Origin: Opitutales bacterium
GTDB taxonomy: Bacteria > Verrucomicrobiota > Verrucomicrobiia > Opitutales > UBA953
Assembly (NCBI GenBank): GCA_024697185.1
Contig: JAILGB010000011.1
Coordinates: 1-64,000 of the forward strand
Direction: 5' to 3'
DNA: 64,000 nt
Shown here: one piece after another, positions 44,706 to 54,128 of the stretch
Layout of the letters: each line of letters opens with the position of its first letter
Numbering within the stretch: the stretch's first letter is position 1
Made by a program: the position numbers and the translations under genes
Notes under the pieces: generated by a model
Databases searched by the model: none
The model's input: the letters and a program-made list of their open reading frames with translations, nothing else
What the model was told of the DNA's origin: nothing

Positions 44706-46108
44706 CGTTTGCGGTTTTTCCAAAACGCTATCTGGCTTGCCACCTGCTCCGGCCCCGGCATTCCCGGTTTTTCGCGGGAACGCATCGCCGTCTCCAGGTC
44801 AAAAGTTTTGACCCAGTCAGCGGCAAGTTTGGGATGGATCGCCTGCGCTTCTTCCAAAGGCAATTTGTCAAGTGGCACACCGAGAGCCTCCGCCTTGGCG
44901 ACCAAATGCCCGACAGCATGGTGCGCCTCGCGAAACGGCACACCGGCGCGCACCAGATAATCCGCCACGTCCGTCGCCAGCAGCAAGGGATCCGCAACCG
45001 CCGCCGCACAACGATCCTCGCGCATTTGCGAGCCCGCCAAAACCTGCGCGACGACTTCCAGACAAAGCGACAACTGCTCAAACGAATCAAAAACCGGCGG
45101 CTTGTCCTCTTGCAAATCGCGATTGTAAGTCAGAGGCAAACCTTTGACCATCGTCAGCAACGCAAGCAGATTCCCCTGCAAACGGGCGGATTTGCCACGG
45201 ATCAGTTCCATCGAATCCGGATTTTTCTTTTGCGGCATCAGCGACGAACCCGTCGTGAACGCGTCCGGCAGAACAATAAAGCCGAACTCCGATGTGTTCC
45301 ACAAAATAAAATCTTCCGCCAGCCGCGACAAATGCAAACCGCAAATCGCCGACGCGGCGGCAAATTCAAGATAAGTGTCCCGGTCGGAAACGGCGTCCAT
45401 GCTGTTGCGCGTCAAGCGCGCGTTCCCGCCAGCATCGACAAAGCCCATTGCGCGCGCGGCAAAATCGCGATCGATCGGCAACGTCGTTCCCGCGATCGCC
45501 CCCGAACCGAGCGGCGACCAGTTCGCATGATCGGCAACCGTCTCAAAGCGCCCGCGATCCCGCATAAACATTTCCACATACGCCAGCAAATGATGCGCGA
45601 CAGAAACCGGTTGCGCGCGCTGCAAATGCGTGTAGCCGGGAATATAGACCTTCTGATTTTTTTCCGCAAAATCCAAGAGCGCGTCCGCGACGGCATCGAG
45701 CGATTTGGCAACCGACACGGCCGCGTGTTTGAAAAACAGCCGCATATCCGTCGCTACCTGATCGTTGCGGGAACGCCCCGTATGAATTTTTGCCGCCGCG
45801 GGAACGCGCTTTGTCAGCGCCTGTTCGATATTCATATGGATGTCTTCGAGCGAGAGGCTGAATTTTAGCGTTCCCGCACGAAGCTCCTCTTCGATCCCGT
45901 CAAGCCCGGCGAGAATGGCGGTGCATTCCTCCGCCGTAAGAATTCCCGTGTGAGCCAACATCTTTGCCTGCGCGCGATTGCAGGCGATATCAAAAACCGC
46001 CAATTTGGAGTCAAACGAAATGCTTTCGCCGAATTGCAACATCAGTTCCGACGGACCCGAAGAAAAACGTCCGCCCCATGTCGCCTGTTCCTGTTTAAAA
46101 GCTTCCAT
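44702..46108 (-). CDS. argH: Argininosuccinate lyase
   Basis: Last step of arginine synthesis. 468 residues from the ATG at 46108. The substrate loop [12 protein letters not shown] is present, as are [15 protein letters not shown] and [14 protein letters not shown]. The start chosen follows AGAGGA by 12 bases, one of the few Shine-Dalgarno-like signals here; the longer frame lacks one. It is 20 bases after a Na/Pi transporter gene with which it is probably cotranscribed, and it converges with dprA. Confidence 0.95.
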   Translation of the reverse strand: MEAFKQEQATWGGRFSSGPSELMLQFGESISFDSKLAVFDIACNRAQAKMLAHTGILTAEECTAILAGLDGIEEELRAGTLKFSLSLEDIHMNIEQALTKRVPAAAKIHTGRSRNDQVATDMRLFFKHAAVSVAKSLDAVADALLDFAEKNQKVYIPGYTHLQRAQPVSVAHHLLAYVEMFMRDRGRFETVADHANWSPLGSGAIAGTTLPIDRDFAARAMGFVDAGGNARLTRNSMDAVSDRDTYLEFAAASAICGLHLSRLAEDFILWNTSEFGFIVLPDAFTTGSSLMPQKKNPDSMELIRGKSARLQGNLLALLTMVKGLPLTYNRDLQEDKPPVFDSFEQLSLCLEVVAQVLAGSQMREDRCAAAVADPLLLATDVADYLVRAGVPFREAHHAVGHLVAKAEALGVPLDKLPLEEAQAIHPKLAADWVKTFDLETAMRSREKPGMPGPEQVASQIAFWKNRKR

Positions 46109-46128
46109 AATTTTTTTGTTCCTCTTTA

Positions 46129-47802
46129 TCACAAAATGCGTTGCACACGATTATAGATATTGGAAATATGACGGGAAATCGCGATTGTTTGCGCACTGAA
46201 TTCCAAGAAAATGATTCCGGCATCGACGCTGCATTTCCCTTGCGCCATTCGTTGCGTGTGCGTGCGCTCCATCTCCGCGGCGATCGCGCGGATCTGCGAT
46301 TCATAATAGGCGTTTTCGTCAGGGTTGAACAATGCCGGTTTTTCAAAAACGGCGATCAATCCCAAAATCTGCGCCTCAATCAGAGCGCTGACTTTCTTGA
46401 GTTCTTCCGTCGCCTCCGGACTGAACGTCTTGCCCAAAGAGCGCATCCGTTGGGCAAGGTCTGAAATGTTTTCCGCGCTGTCACCCACGCGTTCCGCGTC
46501 GTTGGTGCAATGAATCAGCGGCGGCACGCGCATCGAATCCAGCGCGACCATATCGCGGTTCATCACCTCGGTCAAATAACTCATGATCTCGGACTGGTAA
46601 CCGTCAACTTTTTCCTCGCGACGTTGCATTTTCGTAATCAACTCGTCCGAAACGTCGATCGGAATAAAAATATCGTTGATGCAAAGTTTTACCAGTTTGT
46701 TGGCCTTGGTGATCATTTTGCGCAGGGTGAAGACCACCTGGTCAAGCGCCAGAGAGGGCGTATCCAGCAAACGCGGTTCGAGATACTGATATTTGATTTT
46801 TTCGGAAACCGGCAAAACTTTTTCGCAAATCCACGCGAGCGCAGCGACAAACGGCAAGAGAATCAAAGCTGTCGCGATATTAAAAAATGTATGGCCGTTA
46901 GCGATCTGGCGCGGCAAATCCCCCGCCGGAGAAATCCATTCGACGCAAACGATAAACAGCGATTTTCCCGATCCCGCCGGGATATAGAACGCGATGATAA
47001 AAATGGCGACGCCGATGAGGTTGAACAAGGTGTGGGCGAGCGCCGCCTGCTTGGCGACACGGTTGGCGGTAATCGATGCCAGCTGCGCCGTAATCGTCGT
47101 TCCGACATTGGAGCCCATCGTCAGCGCCAGGCAGGTTTCAAGCCCGATCACGCCGTTCATGCCGAGCACGATGACAATCGCCGTCGTCGCCGCCGAGCTT
47201 TGAACGACCATCGTCGCCACCGTTCCCACCACAATTGCACCCAACAAGGGCACAAAAGGAATCGTTCCCGCGACGGGAGCGCAATCAAAAAGGCTGAACA
47301 AGGCGCGAAACTCCTCCGTTGTGCTGAGTTCCTTCATCTGCGCGCTCATCACAGCCATGCCGAAAAAAATCAAGCCGAAACCCAAAATCCCATCGCCCCA
47401 TCCACGCAGTTTCCGCCACGAAATGAACGTCAGGGCAAAACCCAGCGCAATCGCCGGCAGCGCAATCCACGAGACATTGAACGCCACGATCTGCACCGTC
47501 ACCGTTTTGCCGATATTGGCGCCAAAAATCAAACCTATCGCCTGCGTCAGCGAAATCAGCCCCGCATTGATAAAACCCACGACGATAACCGTCGTCACCG
47601 ATGAAGACTGCGTCAGGCAGGTGACGCCCGTTCCCGCGAGAAGACCCGAAAAACGATTGCCCGTGCAAAAAGCCAGCACCCGCTTCATCTTTTCGCCGGC
47701 AGCCTTGTTGAGGCCGTCGCCCATAGATTTCATCCCCAACAAAAATAAAGCCAAACCGCCCAAAACCTGAGCGAGCAAATTCACAATGGATAAGATGGAC
47801 AT
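46129..47802 (-). CDS. Na/Pi cotransporter family protein with PhoU-like C-terminus
   Basis: 557 residues. Two inverted repeats each contain a QSSS-type motif ([27 protein letters not shown]), with about nine membrane helices in total. From about residue 340 the protein is soluble and helical like PhoU ([33 protein letters not shown]). Likely sodium-dependent phosphate uptake or export. The start ATG at 47802 follows GGAG by 10 bases. It precedes argH by 20 bases. Confidence 0.9.
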   Translation of the reverse strand: MSILSIVNLLAQVLGGLALFLLGMKSMGDGLNKAAGEKMKRVLAFCTGNRFSGLLAGTGVTCLTQSSSVTTVIVVGFINAGLISLTQAIGLIFGANIGKTVTVQIVAFNVSWIALPAIALGFALTFISWRKLRGWGDGILGFGLIFFGMAVMSAQMKELSTTEEFRALFSLFDCAPVAGTIPFVPLLGAIVVGTVATMVVQSSAATTAIVIVLGMNGVIGLETCLALTMGSNVGTTITAQLASITANRVAKQAALAHTLFNLIGVAIFIIAFYIPAGSGKSLFIVCVEWISPAGDLPRQIANGHTFFNIATALILLPFVAALAWICEKVLPVSEKIKYQYLEPRLLDTPSLALDQVVFTLRKMITKANKLVKLCINDIFIPIDVSDELITKMQRREEKVDGYQSEIMSYLTEVMNRDMVALDSMRVPPLIHCTNDAERVGDSAENISDLAQRMRSLGKTFSPEATEELKKVSALIEAQILGLIAVFEKPALFNPDENAYYESQIRAIAAEMERTHTQRMAQGKCSVDAGIIFLEFSAQTIAISRHISNIYNRVQRIL

Positions 47803-47831
47803 AATTTGTGTTCTCCAAAAATACGCTTATA

Positions 47832-50405
47832 TCATTTTAACAGCTCATTTTTTATCCTGCAATTTTCAAATCCGCCGTTTTTCAAAGTGCCGCGCGTCAC
47901 GCCCAAACGCGAAATCGCCTTGACTTCGCGCCAAAGTTCCGTTCCCGCGAGCGTTCCCGCCAAAAGCCGCGAATAGATCTCGAGCAGCCGCCGCGTTCCC
48001 GCCGCATCCTCTTCGAGCATCTCAATCCTGAAATGACGCACGCCGCGGGAACGCAATTCGTCAAAAAACTCCGCACCCGTCTGCGCCCGCGCGTTAAAAA
48101 CCGTATTGCGGCAAGCCGCGTCCGCCTTGAGCAAATGCTCCATTCCCGTCCGGTCCCGCAGATAAACGTGATGTTTTTCGCACGGCCTGCCGCAATCCCT
48201 GAAATCTTTGCCACGGGACAAAAAGCTGCAAAAAACACAGTGCTCCATATGAAACATCGGCATATGCTGATGCAAGGTCACCTCGACGCGCGACGGATCT
48301 TCCATCGCCTCCAGCATCGAGGACAACTGGGCGACATTCATGTCATAAGAAGCCGTCACGCGCTCCAGACCGCGTTCCCGCAAAAAATATTCCGCCGTCA
48401 GATGATTGGCGACGTTCAAGGAAAAATCTCCGCGACAAGGCGTTCCCGCAAACGCATAGAGATGCTCGTGATGCCGCAACAAAAATCCGTCCGCACCGCA
48501 TTTTTTGACCTGCGCCAAAATCCCGTCTTCACCCTGCTTGAAAATCCGCGGCGGCTGCGCCCAAAAACGCGTCCCCGCCGCATGCGCGAGCTCGACAGCC
48601 GTCCGATAGTCCCGCAAATCCTCAAACTCGCCGTAAATCTCTTCAACACCAAAATCCAGCGCGCCCTCCAATTGATCCAAACGGTGAACTGTCGGGATCA
48701 AACGACAGTTTCCCGTTCCCGCCGATATTTTTTTTGCCGGCGGCGGGAACGCCAAATCCGCATCCCAATGCCAGCGAACGCTGTTTTCGCGGGAACGGCA
48801 AAGCTCCTCGACAAGTGCGCGGCGCAACTTGTTGGCGACACTCGCGGGAACGAGCGGCGAGCCCACGATCTCCGAACGCCAGTCGTCCGACAGGTGAAAC
48901 TCCGTATTGCCCAAGCGCCCGAACTGTTCCCGCAAATACGCGTCCGTGACGGCCTTTGTCTCGGCGGCAGGCAAAATCTGCCCGCTCTCGAGCGTCACTT
49001 CGTTCCCGCAAAAGTCCCGCATGGTCGCCCGCAACGCCTCGCCCGCGCGCGCCACGACGGCGATACCCACCGGCCGCGTCCACTGCGACACCGCTTTGTC
49101 CCAAGTGGCGCGAATGTCCCGTTCGAGCGCAGGATCCGCCGTTTTCCACAGGCGGTCGCCGACGCGGATCCTCGACCAGTTCATCGAATTGCTCCTGGCG
49201 AAACTCACGCGGGCGACACCCTCGCGCACACGCTCGATCCCGTAAACATAAGCGCCTTCCTCGCGCTCCGCCTCTCCGGTGCGCGGCTCAAAGACAACCC
49301 CGTCGCCCGCTTTCAACGGCGCTTGGATTTGCAAAAAAATGCAGGCGCGCGCGGGAACGACCTCAAGGACGCGCCCGAGCTCGACTCCGCGTTTTTTGCT
49401 AAAACGCCCGTGAACCAAAACCCGATTGTCGATCCCGCGAAGCCAGCCCGTGTAGAGCCCGCGCGAAAAAGCCATTTCCATCACATAACGGTGACGGGAA
49501 CGCAAATCCGCCGCAAAGTTTTGGAGGCTTTCGGGATCGGCGCCCTCTTCCGCCATTTTGCCGAGCCGATCGACGCAGTCGCGATAAATCCGCGTGATTG
49601 CCGCCACATATTCCGGGCTTTTCAAGCGTCCCTCGATTTTTATCGAGCGCACGCCGGCGCGAATCAAATCCGGCAAGACTTCGATCCCGGACAAATCTTG
49701 CGGCGACAGCAAATATTTTTTATCGCCCAAATCCGCGGGAACGCCGTCAACGATCAGTTCATACGGCAAACGGCAGGCCTGCGCGCATTCGCCGCGATTG
49801 GCGGAACGCCCGCCGAGCGCCTCGCTCGTGAGACATTGGCCCGAATACGAAACGCAAAGGGCACCGTGAATAAAAAATTCCAACGGGAACGGCGTTCCCG
49901 AAGCCTCCGCCGCGCGCAGATCCGCCAGTTCGCGAACATTGACTTCGCGCGAAAGCACGGCGAGCGATGCGCCGAGCTCCTTGGCAAAGCGCGTTCCCGC
50001 CACAGACGCAATCGTCATCTGAGTCGAGGCGTGAATGGGAAAGTCCGGCGACAAACGCCTGATCAGCCGCGCCACGCCGACATCCTGCACAATCGCGGCA
50101 TCCACTCCGGCGGCGACAATCTTCTTGAGCTCCTCCAACGCCGCCGGCAGCTCGTCGCTAAAAACAAGCGTGTTGAACGTCACATAGCCGCGAACACCGC
50201 GCCGATGCAAAAAACGCATCAGTTTGGACAAATCGTCCGCAAGAAAATTATTTGCCCGCGCACGGGCGTTAAAACGGCCGACGCCAAAATAAATCGCATC
50301 CGCTCCGTTTTCGACCGCCGCCTTCGCGCAATCCCAGTCGCCCGCGGGCGCAAGCACTTCCGGGAAAAATGAAGAGCGGGAGCAAAAATTTTTCAAGGGG
50401 CTCAA
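47832..50405 (-). CDS. U32 peptidase family protein (RlhA/YegQ-like), long form
   Basis: 857 residues. The N-terminal 330 carry the U32 signature: EVLAPAGDWDCAKAAVENGADAIYFG, HASTQMTIAS, the EFFIHGALCVSYSGQC segment and GGRSANRGECAQACRLPY with its Cys pattern, ending in SIKIEGRLKSPEYVAA. E. coli RlhA of this family hydroxylates 23S rRNA C2501 and has a similar long C-terminal region; the family also includes collagenases. Nineteen GGGAACG copies, 7.4 per kb, are seen here, balanced between strands, and AGT occurs about six times in the protein. Its ATG overlaps panC by four bases. Confidence 0.88.
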   Translation of the reverse strand: MSPLKNFCSRSSFFPEVLAPAGDWDCAKAAVENGADAIYFGVGRFNARARANNFLADDLSKLMRFLHRRGVRGYVTFNTLVFSDELPAALEELKKIVAAGVDAAIVQDVGVARLIRRLSPDFPIHASTQMTIASVAGTRFAKELGASLAVLSREVNVRELADLRAAEASGTPFPLEFFIHGALCVSYSGQCLTSEALGGRSANRGECAQACRLPYELIVDGVPADLGDKKYLLSPQDLSGIEVLPDLIRAGVRSIKIEGRLKSPEYVAAITRIYRDCVDRLGKMAEEGADPESLQNFAADLRSRHRYVMEMAFSRGLYTGWLRGIDNRVLVHGRFSKKRGVELGRVLEVVPARACIFLQIQAPLKAGDGVVFEPRTGEAEREEGAYVYGIERVREGVARVSFARSNSMNWSRIRVGDRLWKTADPALERDIRATWDKAVSQWTRPVGIAVVARAGEALRATMRDFCGNEVTLESGQILPAAETKAVTDAYLREQFGRLGNTEFHLSDDWRSEIVGSPLVPASVANKLRRALVEELCRSRENSVRWHWDADLAFPPPAKKISAGTGNCRLIPTVHRLDQLEGALDFGVEEIYGEFEDLRDYRTAVELAHAAGTRFWAQPPRIFKQGEDGILAQVKKCGADGFLLRHHEHLYAFAGTPCRGDFSLNVANHLTAEYFLRERGLERVTASYDMNVAQLSSMLEAMEDPSRVEVTLHQHMPMFHMEHCVFCSFLSRGKDFRDCGRPCEKHHVYLRDRTGMEHLLKADAACRNTVFNARAQTGAEFFDELRSRGVRHFRIEMLEEDAAGTRRLLEIYSRLLAGTLAGTELWREVKAISRLGVTRGTLKNGGFENCRIKNELLK

Positions 50406-51253
50406 AGCAAAATATTGTCAATCAGACGCGTTCGCGTTTTTTTCATATAAACGGCTGTCGCGACGAGTGTTCCCGCGGGAACGACTTTTTCGAGCGGCGC
50501 CATTGTTTCCCTATCGACAAATTCGAGATATTGCGGCTCGAACAAATCGCTTGCCGCCGACAATGTTTCCTTAAAAAGTTTTTCGAGCTTCGCGGGAACG
50601 CGCTCGCCGGCACTGACCGCCGCTGACAAGGCCTGCAACGCCACATGAATCTGAGGAGCCGCCGCGCGTTCCTCCGCCGTCAGATATTGATTGCGGGAAC
50701 TCAGCGCCAAGCCGTCGCTCTCGCGCACGATCGGCGCCACAAGCAGTTTCACGGGAATATGCAAATCGCGCACCATGCGCTTGAGCACCGCCACCTGCTG
50801 CGCGTCTTTTTGACCGAATACCGCCAAATGCGGGACCGCCAGATTGAAAAGCAGATTGACCACTGTGCAGACACCCTGGAAATGAACGGGGCGGGAACGA
50901 CCGCAAAGTCCCTGCGAACAACTGTTTTCCTTCACAAACGTCGAAGCGTCCGCCTTGTAAATCGACGATGCCGCCGGCGCAAAAAGAATATCGACACCAT
51001 GAGCCTCCGCCAACGCCATGTCCGCTTCGAGCGTGCGCGGATAAGCGTCAAAATCCTCATTGGGGCCGAACTGCGTCGGATTTACAAAATCCGAAACAAT
51101 CAGAATATCCGCCTGCGGACGGGCGATATCCATCAGCGAGGCGTGACCGGCGTGCAAATTTCCCATCGTCGGCACCAGCGCGATTGTTTTCCCGCTCGCC
51201 CGAAAAGACAAGGCGAGCGCCTGCAATTCATCCGGTTCTCGAATCAGTTTCAT
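50402..51253 (-). CDS. panC: Pantothenate synthetase
   Basis: Joins pantoate and beta-alanine for coenzyme A. 283 residues. The HIGH-type motif PTMGNLHAGHASL (29-41), NPTQFGPNEDFDAYPR, FGQKDAQQVAVLKRM and the KMSKS-like SSRNQYLT are all present. No panB or panD is near. It overlaps the U32 gene by four bases. A perfect motif palindrome (50469-50482) lies inside its coding region. Confidence 0.95.
   Translation of the reverse strand: MKLIREPDELQALALSFRASGKTIALVPTMGNLHAGHASLMDIARPQADILIVSDFVNPTQFGPNEDFDAYPRTLEADMALAEAHGVDILFAPAASSIYKADASTFVKENSCSQGLCGRSRPVHFQGVCTVVNLLFNLAVPHLAVFGQKDAQQVAVLKRMVRDLHIPVKLLVAPIVRESDGLALSSRNQYLTAEERAAAPQIHVALQALSAAVSAGERVPAKLEKLFKETLSAASDLFEPQYLEFVDRETMAPLEKVVPAGTLVATAVYMKKTRTRLIDNILL
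50469..50482. repeat. Palindromic motif dimer inside panC
   Basis: GTTCCCGCGGGAAC, a perfect 14-bp palindrome; in the panC frame it gives Val-Pro-Ala-Gly-Thr in the C-terminal VVPAGTLVATAV segment. Confidence 0.9.
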
Positions 51254-51302
51254 AGTATCTACAAGTATAAATCAATCCCGACCGATAAACAAACCCGCAG
51301 TT

Positions 51303-51347
51303 AAAAAAAACCGTTCCCGCGACTTCACGGGAACGGCAATTTTTTTG
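51303..51347 (-). terminator. Terminator of the tcdA-hldA-GH20-DUF2148 transcript, motif-paired
   Basis: CCGTTCCCG (51311-51319) and CGGGAACGG (51328-51336) form a perfect 9-bp stem; A8 on one side and T7 on the other allow termination from either direction. It is between panC's start and the DUF2148 stop. Confidence 0.85.
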
Positions 51348-51354
51348 CTCTTTC

Positions 51355-51885
51355 CTATTGGGGTTTCGGCCGGTCAAAAAACGGATTTTTGCTGCCGATG
51401 CTCATAAGGATGGCGATCACCTGTTTCGCGTCGCCGAGGACGCCGAGCTCTTGCGCCGCCGTTCCCGCGGAATAAACGACCCGGGTGTCGATGCGCAGAT
51501 CCGCCGCCTTGCTGCAGGCGGAGCCCAAGGCGATCCCGACATCGATAGAATTGATCGCGCAGGGCGTTCCCGCGCTTCTCAGGTCGCAGCGTTGCGCACC
51601 GCAATATTCGCAGTTGAGTCCCTGAGCCTGTTCTCGCGTGCCGACAAAGATCACCGCGTCCGCTTTTTCGACGCAAATCGCGTCCCTCAGAAAAAACTTG
51701 AATCCTTTTTCCTCGGCGATCTGGCGCATTTTTGCCGCCACGGGAACGAGATCCGTTCCCGTAAGGGTTGCGATTTCGACGACATCCGCGCCCTTGCCTT
51801 TTGGCGCGGTCCGCGCGGCGGTCATCATTTCTGTCGCCGCCTGCAAAATCGCGCGTTCCCGATTTTCACGTTCGTTGCAAATCAT
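51355..51885 (-). CDS. DUF2148 ferredoxin-like domain protein
   Basis: 176 residues. The diagnostic cysteines lie in NCEYCGAQRCDLRSAGTPC, followed by SIDVGIALGSACSKAADL and the YSAGTAAQELGVLG segment. Homologues are found in many anaerobes and probably hold an iron-sulfur cluster; the reaction is unknown. It is the last gene of the transcript, 24 bases after the GH20 gene. Confidence 0.85.
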   Translation of the reverse strand: MICNERENRERAILQAATEMMTAARTAPKGKGADVVEIATLTGTDLVPVAAKMRQIAEEKGFKFFLRDAICVEKADAVIFVGTREQAQGLNCEYCGAQRCDLRSAGTPCAINSIDVGIALGSACSKAADLRIDTRVVYSAGTAAQELGVLGDAKQVIAILMSIGSKNPFFDRPKPQ

Positions 51886-51909
51886 CGTCTTTAAATTCTG
51901 TTCCCGTGT

Positions 51910-53589
51910 TTAATAAGGTTTGTAATCCGCCGGCAAAACGAGCGGGCGCGCGTTGATGTCAGCCGCCTTGTAACGTTTTTCCTGCATCTGGAGGCGTTTT
52001 TCAAAATTTTGCCAGTTTTTGCGGGCGGTGGGACTCCAGGTGCATTCGCTGATACAGGACATTCTCGGGAAATAATGGTATTCCAGGATTTTTTCATTGG
52101 GGGTTTTTTCGCCCCAAAAACACGCCTGCGCGCCGATGATGTGCTTGTGGTATTTTTCATCGAGCCCTCGCGGGATCGGTTCAAAATCGTAGGCTTGTTT
52201 GATCGGCATGATTCCGCCCTGCGAAAGCAGGAAACTCTGGTCTTCCTTGGCGTATCCCCAGTTGTAATAGCAGGTCGGGCGCGTTGCGACGATCAGGTCT
52301 TCGCCGGCGAGCGGAGCGATTTTTTTGTCGGTGTATTCGCGCCAGTGCATCACGGTGCAGCCTTTAGGGATGCCGCCCTCGGTGATTTCGTCCCAGCCGA
52401 TGATTTTTTTGCCGCGGCTTTCCAGATATTTTTGCATTTGCGAGATCATCCAGGATTGCAGTTCCTCTTCATCCTTGAGGCCTTCTTTTTTAATGCGCCG
52501 CTGGCAGTCGGGGCAGTTTTTCCAAGCGCCCTTGGGGGCTTCGTCGCCGCCGATGTGGACATAGCCGCCGGGGAAGAGATCGCAGAGTTCGCTAAAAATA
52601 TCTTTGAGGAAATTGAGAGTGGAGTCTTTGCCCGCGCAATAGATTTTGCCGAAAACGCCGCCGCCCAAAATCGGCCAGCCCGGCGCTTTGCCGTCGCAAC
52701 TGTATTCCGGATAGGCGTAGAGCGCCGCCGAAGAATGGCCCGGGATTTCGATCTCGGGAACGATCTCGACAAACCGTTCCTGCGCGTATTTGACGACTTC
52801 CTTTATGTCTTTTTGGGAATAGTAGCCGCCATAGAGACCCTTTTGCCAGTGGTTCGTGATTTTTTTGGAGTCAAAGCGTTTTCCTGTCTCCCGCGTCAAA
52901 ATATCCGAGCGCCACGCACCTTTTTTTGTCAGGAGCGGATATTTTTTGATCTCGACGCGCCAAGCCTGGTCTTCGGTAAAATGCCAGTGGAACTTGTTGA
53001 GCTTGTGCCACGCCATCGCGTCGATAAATTTCAGAATCTCCTCCTTGGAATAGAAATGCCGCGCCGTATCGACATGCGCGCCGCGCCAGCCGAAACGCGG
53101 TTCGTCCTTGATTTTGACAGCGGGAACGCTCCAGACTTTGTCTTTGACGATTTTTGTCGAATAGATTTCCGCCGGCATCAGCTGCCGCAATGTTTGGAGG
53201 CCGTAAAAAAGTCCGGCGGGTTTTTCGGCAGTGATACGGACGCCGGAACTTGAGACGTCGAGTTCGTAGCCTTCCGCTCCTGTTTTGGCGCGTTTGTCGA
53301 GCCGCAGGACAATGCCCGTTCCCGCGGGAACAACCTGGAGCCGCCAGCCCGTCACCCGATAAATATCATCGGCAAAAACTTTGGCGACCGCCTTCGCCTC
53401 CACCTCCTTGGCGACGATTTTCGTATCGGCGCGCAACGTGTATTTGCCGCTTTTTTGCTCCACCTTTACGGGAACGGGAATGATCGGCAGTTCGTTCCCG
53501 CCGGATTTTTTTTCCTTCGCCGCCGCGGCAAAGAGCGTTCCCGCAAAAAATATTCCTGCGATCCAAAACAAAATCCACTTGTTCTTCAC
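51910..53589 (-). CDS. Secreted GH20 beta-N-acetylhexosaminidase
   Basis: 559 residues. A signal peptide (1-24, AAAA) precedes the GH20b domain (IIPVPVKVEQ to LFYGLQTLRQLMP) and the barrel. The catalytic pair is D349-E350 in HIGGDEAPKGAW, and the conserved FHWHFTEDQAWRVEIK (200-215), VPEIEIPGHSSAAL and the Trp of NWGYAKEDQSF are present. It is of the classical exo type and unlike the multidomain GH20 at 12.7 kb. It lies between a small membrane protein (gap three bases) and DUF2148. Together with the GH84 enzyme it gives three hexosaminidases in the window. Confidence 0.94.
   Translation of the reverse strand: MKNKWILFWIAGIFFAGTLFAAAAKEKKSGGNELPIIPVPVKVEQKSGKYTLRADTKIVAKEVEAKAVAKVFADDIYRVTGWRLQVVPAGTGIVLRLDKRAKTGAEGYELDVSSSGVRITAEKPAGLFYGLQTLRQLMPAEIYSTKIVKDKVWSVPAVKIKDEPRFGWRGAHVDTARHFYSKEEILKFIDAMAWHKLNKFHWHFTEDQAWRVEIKKYPLLTKKGAWRSDILTRETGKRFDSKKITNHWQKGLYGGYYSQKDIKEVVKYAQERFVEIVPEIEIPGHSSAALYAYPEYSCDGKAPGWPILGGGVFGKIYCAGKDSTLNFLKDIFSELCDLFPGGYVHIGGDEAPKGAWKNCPDCQRRIKKEGLKDEEELQSWMISQMQKYLESRGKKIIGWDEITEGGIPKGCTVMHWREYTDKKIAPLAGEDLIVATRPTCYYNWGYAKEDQSFLLSQGGIMPIKQAYDFEPIPRGLDEKYHKHIIGAQACFWGEKTPNEKILEYHYFPRMSCISECTWSPTARKNWQNFEKRLQMQEKRYKAADINARPLVLPADYKPY
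53318..53331. repeat. Palindromic motif dimer inside the 52 kb GH20 gene
   Basis: GTTCCCGCGGGAAC, a perfect 14-bp palindrome; it encodes the Val-Pro-Ala-Gly-Thr stretch near residue 87 in the N-terminal domain. Confidence 0.9.
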
Positions 53590-53592
53590 TGT

Positions 53593-54126
53593 CTATTTCT
53601 CCGTTTTTTCCGTTAAATAAAATGCCGCGGCGATCGCCAAAAGATCAAAAACCGGCGCCGGCGCGTCCGGCGAGACCAAGGCGAGGCCGAACGTCATTGC
53701 CGCCAAGAGCAGCGCCAAGATCAAAAGCGACCATTTCAGCTTCGCGCCCAAGAGCACGCAAGCGCCCATGCCGACGAGCATCGGGCCCAGCAGCAGGGAA
53801 AAATATTCGAGCAGCCACTGCGGGAACAAGGGGTCCGTCGCCAGTTTTTCCAAAAAATCCGCGGGAACGCCCTGGTAGTTTTCAAACGCGTAGCGTCGCA
53901 CGGTCGCGGGAACGCCATTTTCGTCATAGACCGTTTCCTGCGCGACAAATTTTGACAGCCCGATCCCAATCATCCGCGCCGCGATAAAGAGCCGCAATGC
54001 AAAAAGCGCCCATTTGCCGCGGGAACGGCGTTGGGACTTTGCCGCGGGAACGGCGGCGGGCGACGACGGCAGATTTTTTTCCGCCGTCTGTTTTTCCTGA
54101 TTTTCCAAATGCTGTTCCGCTTCCAT
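53593..54126 (-). CDS. Small integral membrane protein, function unknown
   Basis: 177 residues. The N-terminal 38 are charged and Ala/Pro-rich. Four hydrophobic segments follow (about 40-60, 105-125, 130-150, 155-172), with an extramembrane loop (KFVAQETVYDENGVPATVRR) between the first two. The layout resembles DoxX-like proteins, but I cannot confirm a family. It is squeezed between hldA (gap two bases) and the GH20 gene (gap three bases), so cotranscription is very likely. Confidence 0.75.
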   Translation of the reverse strand: MEAEQHLENQEKQTAEKNLPSSPAAVPAAKSQRRSRGKWALFALRLFIAARMIGIGLSKFVAQETVYDENGVPATVRRYAFENYQGVPADFLEKLATDPLFPQWLLEYFSLLLGPMLVGMGACVLLGAKLKWSLLILALLLAAMTFGLALVSPDAPAPVFDLLAIAAAFYLTEKTEK

Positions 54127-54128
54127 TT

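Noticed and set aside
48033-50372. Long open frame of 779 codons on the plus strand opposite the U32 gene
   Set aside because: The U32 protein has complete family signatures in the other strand, while this frame is Arg-rich and featureless. The many GGGAACG copies reduce stop codons on both strands.
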